Shown here in pieces: positions 57,977 to 64,000 of a DNA stretch of 64,000 nucleotides. Origin of the DNA: Toxorhynchites rutilus septentrionalis (lineage: Eukaryota; Arthropoda; Insecta; Diptera; Culicidae); the NCBI RefSeq assembly GCF_029784135.1, contig NC_073746.1, forward strand, positions 69,377,042 to 69,441,041, in the 5' to 3' direction. Under the pieces are notes generated by a model that saw only the letters and a program-made list of their open reading frames with translations, ran no database searches and was not told where the DNA came from. The translations under genes and the position numbers were made by a program. Position 1 is the stretch's first letter, and each line of letters begins with the position of its first letter.

Positions 57977-58883
57977 AGAGGAACTGGTACAAATTCGGTA
58001 CCCCATTTTGTTGTTTTGGACATAGCTCTTGGCCAATGCGCGGAATTTCTTCATATTACGTCAGCTTTTGAAGGGATCTATTGCGGACATTTCCTCGCAA
58101 ACCGATTTCAAAAATCTTGATTTGGCTCGGAGCTTTGAGCATAGAAGTGAAACAACTCAAATTCGAGTACCCGAGATGCCTGGGTATAAATTTGGAACCC
58201 CATTTTTTTTTAATTTTTTTTCAAATTAAAAGAATCGTCCTGTACTCACTGAAAAATGTTTTTTTTGACATTTTTATGCAAAATAAAAGTAAAGTACACT
58301 ATCTTACGTAAATTAACTCAACCTTGACGAAAAAGCATGCAATTTTACAAAACAAAGAGGAAAAAAACGATTTTTCAAGAAAAAGTGAACAAATTTCATC
58401 TCGATTTATTTATAACTAAAAACGTAAAGTAAAGTAAAATTTTGCTGCATGGGCATGCAATACTTAGCATAGTGCATCATCAACACTATGTTTACATTGG
58501 GGTGCCAAATTGCCCGCATACCGAATTTTCACTTTGGAATGGAATCTATGAAATTTGTGATTAAAATCTCGATACACTTACTCGAATTCGTTGAAGAACA
58601 TCAATTTCTTGATCCAAATCAGCTTTAATATTTAAAATCTGATCACTATTCGATTTTTAATGATTTTTCAAAAGACGCACATGAATAATTTTCGAGATTT
58701 CAAAAACAACAAAACTTGATTTTTTTTTTAAAAACACAGATATTTTGGGTTTTTGGCATCTGACGTTTGTTACTATATTACTAGAACATTTTTTTATACA
58801 CCACCAGAGTGCGCTCATTACCGCCGGAGATCAGGGTGGGTACCAAATTACCCACGGGGTACCGAATTTGTACCAGTTCCTCT
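57977..58883. mobile_element. Inverted-repeat element with AGAGGAACTGGTAC ends
   Basis: AGAGGAACTGGTACAAATTC then GGTACCCC on the left is exactly inverted at the right end, 28 matching bases. Related motifs (GGGTATAAATTTGGAACCCC, GGGGTGCCAAATTGCCC) lie inside. No coding content or clear target duplication. Confidence 0.78.
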
Positions 58884-59244
58884 AGCTTCAATTGATTTGA
58901 GTAACTTTTTGATTCGTGAAAAGGTTCACTAAACATTAATATTCCTTTAGAACAAGTGTTAACTGATACATAGCTGAATGAGGCACAAGAGAATTAAATT
59001 TTTAGGATCTTAGAATTGTTTTTGAATTACTCTACTATTCTTTAAGCTGTGTTGTCATACACTGCGTATAGCACCACTCATTTTTTCCGAGTTTCCAGAG
59101 ATATGTAAGTAGTCGGTTAAACTGAAGTATACAGTGTAGGATATAACAACTATCTTCATTTAAAAGACTGGCCATTTGAACTTTATTGTTGTGTTCAGGC
59201 GCAAAACATTCAAAAAACAGAAATTCCAGTGTTCCATAACTATA
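58884..59244. other. Intergenic DNA, no gene seen
   Basis: No repeat or frame of note apart from ordinary AT-rich sequence. Confidence 0.4.
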
Positions 59245-60949
59245 GAACCAGATAATAAATCTCTCACTCCTCTACAAGATTAACGTCAATTTCACATGAA
59301 TTACAATAAGTTTCTAATTCATAGGTCATCTTTAGTTCTCAATCATTTCAAATAACCCATTCGGGGTGGTTTTCACCAAGCTGCGCCATGTTGTAGTGTG
59401 TATCTCGTTCTACGCAGAGAATACTGACCGTTTAAGCTCTTCAAATGGGGGCCTCCGTAGCCACATTGGTTGCGCGTTCGCTTAGTAAGCGATCGATCGT
59501 GAGTTTCGAAACTCAGGGCCCTCATTGACCATCTTTGTGTTGTTACAGAATAACTACGTCCACGCAATAATCATCAGCGATGGAGATCGATCCACGGTCG
59601 AAATATGATCGATTCATCCATACAACTGCTCTGCTCTGCAAGACACATCGGGCTGCTGTTCTATAAATAACTCAACAATGATCAATCAACTGTCTCCGCT
59701 GTCCGGTCTAACTGGATAATGGAAGAACAGATAGAAAACTCTTACGCCTAAATGGCTGCTACTGTGTAAATGTGTGTACCATATGGAATGGTATAGAAGG
59801 GAATACTCTAACGCCGAAAAATGGCAACTGTGTAATGTGCTAATTATAGATATGATAAATATGTGACATGTACACGATTAAAATTCGGCTCTGTTACAGC
59901 TAAAATGCCAATGAGCCTGAAATAAATAAATGGGACAAAAAAAAAGCTCTTCAAATCACTCATACTGCTTGTAAGCTGCATCTACTAATCGTATGATCAC
60001 TCCTCATAAGTTCTTGATAGGGTTTTAATCTGGTAAACCAGTTGACCAGTCCAGAATCTGAAGCCCCTATTCAATAAACCATGCCTTGACTTTCCGAATG
60101 TTATGAATTGATGCCAAATTACCGAATTATCACGGTGTTTTTGATGCAAAAACAGAAATAAATGATTCTGGAGTACTTAATTGCACTTCTTACTTACTTA
60201 CTGTACTGTATTGATGACAAGCTATCTGAACCAAGCCGTTTTGAAAATATTTTCCTCAAACCATCGAACTGCCGCCTGTAATGTTACGAGTTGAAAAATT
60301 ACATGACACGTTCCGTAAGTCCTTACAATATGAAGAAAATCTTTTCAAGTTGGATTTCTTTCATCAGGGAAGTTCTCCTGAGATAGTGAAACCCATGGCA
60401 TTAGCTTCCACATTAGTTTTTTGACCCGCAGCTTTGGAGATGAGATTTTTATGGTTTGGGGAGAATTTTCTCAAAAAGGCCTGTTTTAGGTAGTTTACCA
60501 TCCACACGAATGAACAGTCAGAAGTGCAGAGAAGTACTTCAGATTCATTCACTGCGGTTTTTACATCAAAAACACCGTGATAATTGAGTAATTTGGCATC
60601 AATTCATAAAATCCGGCATGTCGCGGCATGGTTTAATGAATAGGGGCTTCAGGTTCTGGACTGGTCAGCTTGGTTACCAGATCAAAACTCTATCAAGAAT
60701 TTATTAGGAGTGATCGTACGAATAGTAGATGCAGCTAACAAGCAGTATGAGGGATTGAAAAAGCTTAGCAGTATCCTCTGCGTGGAACGAGATACACACT
60801 ACAACATGGCGCAACTTGGTCTTAACCACCCCGAATGGGTTATTTAAACTAATTAGGAACTAAATAACCTACGAATTAGAAACTTATTGTAATTCATATG
60901 AAGTTAACGTTAACTTTGTAAAGGTGTGAGAGTTTTTCTATCTGGTTCT
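59245..60949. mobile_element. Tc1-derived foldback element
   Basis: Left AGAACCAGATA..TCTCAC and right GTGAGAGTTTTTCTATCTGG are inverted, and the arms pair for roughly 400 bp (AATTACAATAAGTTTCTAATTC against its complement; CCATTCGGGGTGG; AACATGGCGCAACTTGG). Read on the plus strand, the right arm gives LDWSAWLPDQNSIKNLLGVI, a decayed form of the Tc1 transposase region LDWPAxSPDLNPIENLWG. The left arm holds the same in inverse. A SINE is inserted in the left arm at 59447. Confidence 0.72.
59447..59944 (+). mobile_element. SINE family B, copy 3
   Basis: A full 498-bp copy, head GGGGGCCTCCGTAGCC, B-box-like GAGTTTCGAAACTC and poly-A tail. The 13-bp duplication AAGCTCTTCAAAT lies at 59434-59446 and 59945-59957. 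Confidence 0.92.
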
Positions 60950-61087
60950 GCACACCCGAACTAGCGTTGGCAGAAAACATTTCATCTTTGACAGAAATGC
61001 CATTTAGTGTGCTGGAGCAGTGTTTGGATTTCGATTAAAATCGAAATGATACACAATGTGTCATGCAAGTAACCTCTCACGAACATA

Positions 61088-61903
61088 CAGGGTGGGCCAT
61101 TTAAAGTGGAAGGATTTGTTTTTGCAATAGCAAAGTAAAGAAGTGGAATTTTAAATTTTTTTTTTTTGAAATTCATTTATTTTGGTCCAAGGAGATTTGT
61201 TCTAACTACTTTTTGATTATGATATCTCGTAAATGACCGCCTCTGCCCTTGACCGCAAAATGTGCCCTTTTTTCGGCATTTTCCATCACTTTGCCCAATG
61301 TTTCGGCCGATATGGCAGCAATTTCTTGTCGGATATTGTCTTTCAGCTCAGCCAGGGTCCTTGGTTTACCAGTGTATACCTTGGATTTTAAATATCCCCA
61401 TAGAAAAAAGTCAGGAGGAGGGTTTTTCGATATTAATCTTCCGGGGAACATTTCGCGCAATAATTTGGTCGTGGCAGCCGCTGTATGGCATGTAGCGCCG
61501 TCCTGTTGGAACCAGTAATTGTCCAATTCATTTTCACGAACAAATGGCAATAAAAAGATGCCTAACTCTTGCGAACGATGGCGACCTGATGTCGATGGAG
61601 TCTCTGCAACACTGGCTCGAACGGCATCAATATTCTCGTCAAAACGTCTTGGTCGTTGTCTGGACAGATGACTGGCATTACCAATTATTTTTATTTTTCC
61701 ACGCACGTTTAGTTAACACAATTGAGAAGTTATTTTGAATGTACAGCTGAACAATTTCAGCGCGTTGTTGAAGGTGTGTGTTGTTCCATGGTTAAAATTG
61801 TACTGAAATGAAGCTTCCAACGCGGTATGACATTTGTTAATCTGACATCTCTGTCAAAAGTTATGGGGTTACCAGATGCTTCCACTTTAAATGGCCCACC
61901 CTG
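61088..61903 (-). mobile_element. Tc1-mariner relic, DD41D (rosa)-like
   Basis: TA on each side, then CAGGGTGGGCCATTTAAAGT and its complement, with GGAAG next, perfect for at least 25 bp. The 816-bp element contains an internally deleted transposase on the minus strand. Family name tentative. Confidence 0.88.
61206..61706 (-). pseudogene. DD41D-like transposase, internally deleted
   Basis: The frame reads RPRRFDENIDAVRASVAETP, then jumps to FLLPFVRENELDNYWFQQDG, so the helix-turn-helix-to-first-Asp region is lost. The second Asp is in QQDGATCHTAAATTKLL. The block that normally precedes the third Asp is shortened (RLISKNPPPDFFLWGYLKSK). The C-terminal SKVYTGKPRTLAELKDNIRQ and a plausible end at 61206 follow. 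One open frame of 166 codons remains, but the catalytic centre is incomplete. Confidence 0.8.
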
Positions 61904-62068
61904 TATAACCAAATATGAGAGGATCATTCAGATACTTGTATGAATGACAGTAATCACTTGTGTTACACTAAATGTTTAAACCAAGAGAGGAACGCATTCG
62001 CGTTGCGTAGTCCGTACGATCCTGTTGTTTCATGATGCATGGAGAGGTTCGATATGTATATGTTAGAG

Positions 62069-63735
62069 CAGCTATACTCAACCTGCGGCCCACCAGGCTC
62101 TTTTGGTTGGCCCGCCTGGCCCGATATCATTTTGTATGCGCAACAATCACGAAAACTTAAGAAATCATTTAGGAGACATGAGATGAGAATAACGGAGTTT
62201 AACACACCACACATTTCACATCTACACATTAGTTAGTTGTCTAGTTAGGTGGTATTAGTAGATTAAATATCTATTAAATATATTTAATTCGATCATTAGC
62301 ACTAATCCCGTCGATATTAGTGAATAAAAAAGAAAATAGCGATATGAAAATCGTGACCTTTTTTTGACATAAGACTACGTTTTCCAGTGATGGTACCAAA
62401 ACAGAAAACTGGTTTTTCTATGAAACAGTTTTACCGTTAAGCTGTTATGTTAGCATTATTTTAACTGTGAATCAATTTTGATGGTTTGCATTCCAATCGA
62501 ATTGCAAATTTTATAATTTTTTCGATAAATTATACATTACGGTTCTCCAACCCGTAAATGATTTTAATTAAGGAAAACTGGAAGAATACACATTTTCCTA
62601 TCGTGTTCTTGTGGCCGAGTATGTTTGAGGGAGGTACAATATTTAAATATTACTTTTAATTAGACATACGTAAATTGGTCGCTCGAAATGCAATTGCAGC
62701 ATTCGTTCTACGGACAATGTGGATATAGATAATATTACAATCTTAGCTTCCCCGTATTCTATTCATTGAATATAAACAAGTCATTCGCGATTTTAAAACA
62801 CAGTATTCACAATTCATCAGTCATCCAGCTAGTAACAGACGGCAGCGAGTCTTTCAGTCTTTCTCAAGGCCGAGTGTTTAGTTGAAAATAGGTCTTTTTC
62901 AAGGCTAGAGGCGAATGAACTGATGAATTTGATTTTAAAATTTTAAAAAGCCTCTATAATTGAAAACATCACGCTCCAACAATCAAACAGCAGTCTTTCT
63001 CAATGCTGATATCACACAATGGTTTTGCTCGATTCTATGTAAATGTTTTTGTATGGTACAATTTTGTTCGGTGGGGGCACCGCGTCGATTTGCATGCCGT
63101 ATGGTGAAGATTGCCTCTGTATTTTTGAATCAGATCATATTTGAACCTGTACTGGGGTGTATGTTTGAAATTTCTGAAACAAAAGCATTTGGGGTGCAAA
63201 GTTGAAAAACTTAAGTTGAAATTTTGTTTCGATGGTATTGCTTACGCCTCCACAGCCACCACATAATAGTGTCAGTTCGGATTTTCTGTTACCGTTCTGT
63301 GTCTGCTGAGATGTTTCGTTCTGTGTTGAAGATGTGATTTTGCTAGAAGATACTGAAAAGGTACTGAGTACAAGTACAAGAAATTCAGTATTCCAGTTTC
63401 AGTGCTCTAGATAGCGAGCAATCAACAGTACATGTTGATACTTAGAATTAATATGACAATCTACTAAAATTGCTCCTCACTCCTCACTCAGTGAAAGCAT
63501 TCTTTTGTCAATCCTTGTCTTTGCTATCAAATCTATCAAATCTATTAAAGAGCTCTATTATTAAATTTCTTCAATGTTTGAGCTCGACGGCAATATTTTC
63601 GTAATTCTATGTTAAGAGAGCGGTTGTGTCTTAAACATCACCCATCTTTATTTTGTTTTTTTTTTCTTTGCGGCCCGCGGCATCATTACCAACACGTGTT
63701 TGTGGCCCCTATGAAAAAAAGGTTGAATACCACTG
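62069..63735. mobile_element. hAT element with perfect 8-bp TSD
   Basis: Ends CAGCTATACTCAACC and the complement of CAGTGGTATTCAACC, each followed by GC-rich GCGGCCC motifs typical of hAT ends. TGTTAGAG is duplicated at 62061-62068 and 63736-63743. No transposase frame; non-autonomous. Confidence 0.88.
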
Positions 63736-63743
63736 TGTTAGAG

Positions 63744-64000
63744 GCAAAGAAGAAAATAAACTTTCTGCACCGAAAGCGTATATGATGGTTTTGCTTACGT
63801 GCTGGCGTATCATGAAGTGCGAACCGATGCAGAGTTGTCTCGTTCTATTTTGTGCACGTAACTACAAAAGAATGCCGCTGGGGGAAATGATTTGTGTATG
63901 ATCTAATTTGAACGAACGAAAGCGATTTTTTCAGTGGATGGATCATTTGGCAAACACTGTGCTGTTTTAAAAGCTTAAAAATGGTTTGTATGTATGCGTG
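63744..64000. other. Window edge, no gene seen
   Basis: No supported feature. Confidence 0.4.

Overview
The window looks like a piece of a large, repeat-rich mosquito genome (Culicidae, probably culicine). The evidence is the AT-rich background, very short introns (57, 57 and 69 nt in the one multi-exon gene), a Snake-like serine protease, and a mobile-element mix that includes mosquito-type ITmD37E transposons, RTE-, I- and other LINE families, a BEL/Pao LTR element, hAT, piggyBac, Tc1 and mariner relics, and tRNA-derived SINEs. The species is not identified. All family calls come from reading motifs, not from database searches.

Only two host genes are supported. (1) A Snake-like trypsin-family serine protease on the minus strand (9246-10433) has four coding exons, including a 27-nt microexon and a 57-nt intron that is in frame and so is easily mistaken for coding sequence. 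(2) A small plus-strand terminal exon (38335-38459) encodes a C-terminal hydrophobic tail resembling a GPI-anchor signal. Its upstream exons are outside the window or unseen, so much of the left flank may be intron.

Layout. 463-5780: a ~120-bp satellite interrupted by a SINE, an RTE LINE and an I-type LINE. 5818-8800: a foldback MITE and a hAT element. 9246-10433: the protease. 11070-13146: a tandem/inverted AT-rich array. 13460-21425: two ITmD37E copies, a core-deleted mariner, a promoter-bearing inverted-repeat element and a LINE split by a hAT insertion. 22299-27006: two SINE copies and a piggyBac relic. 27007-38334: mostly unique or intron-like DNA with inverted-repeat elements, a SINE, a 140-bp minisatellite, a ~145-bp (TA)n tract and an I-type LINE. 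38335-40365: the terminal exon and probable 3' UTR. 40366-48764: Tc1 relic, LINE, then a deep nest of DNA transposons. 49534-55626: a young BEL/Pao element with 5-bp target duplications but a deleted integrase core. 55632-63735: SINEs, long-inverted-repeat elements, a Tc1 foldback, a DD41D-like relic and a terminal hAT.

No autonomous, fully intact mobile element was found. The most useful structural information is the set of exact target-site duplications, which reconstructs insertion order and gives the boundaries of many otherwise anonymous elements.
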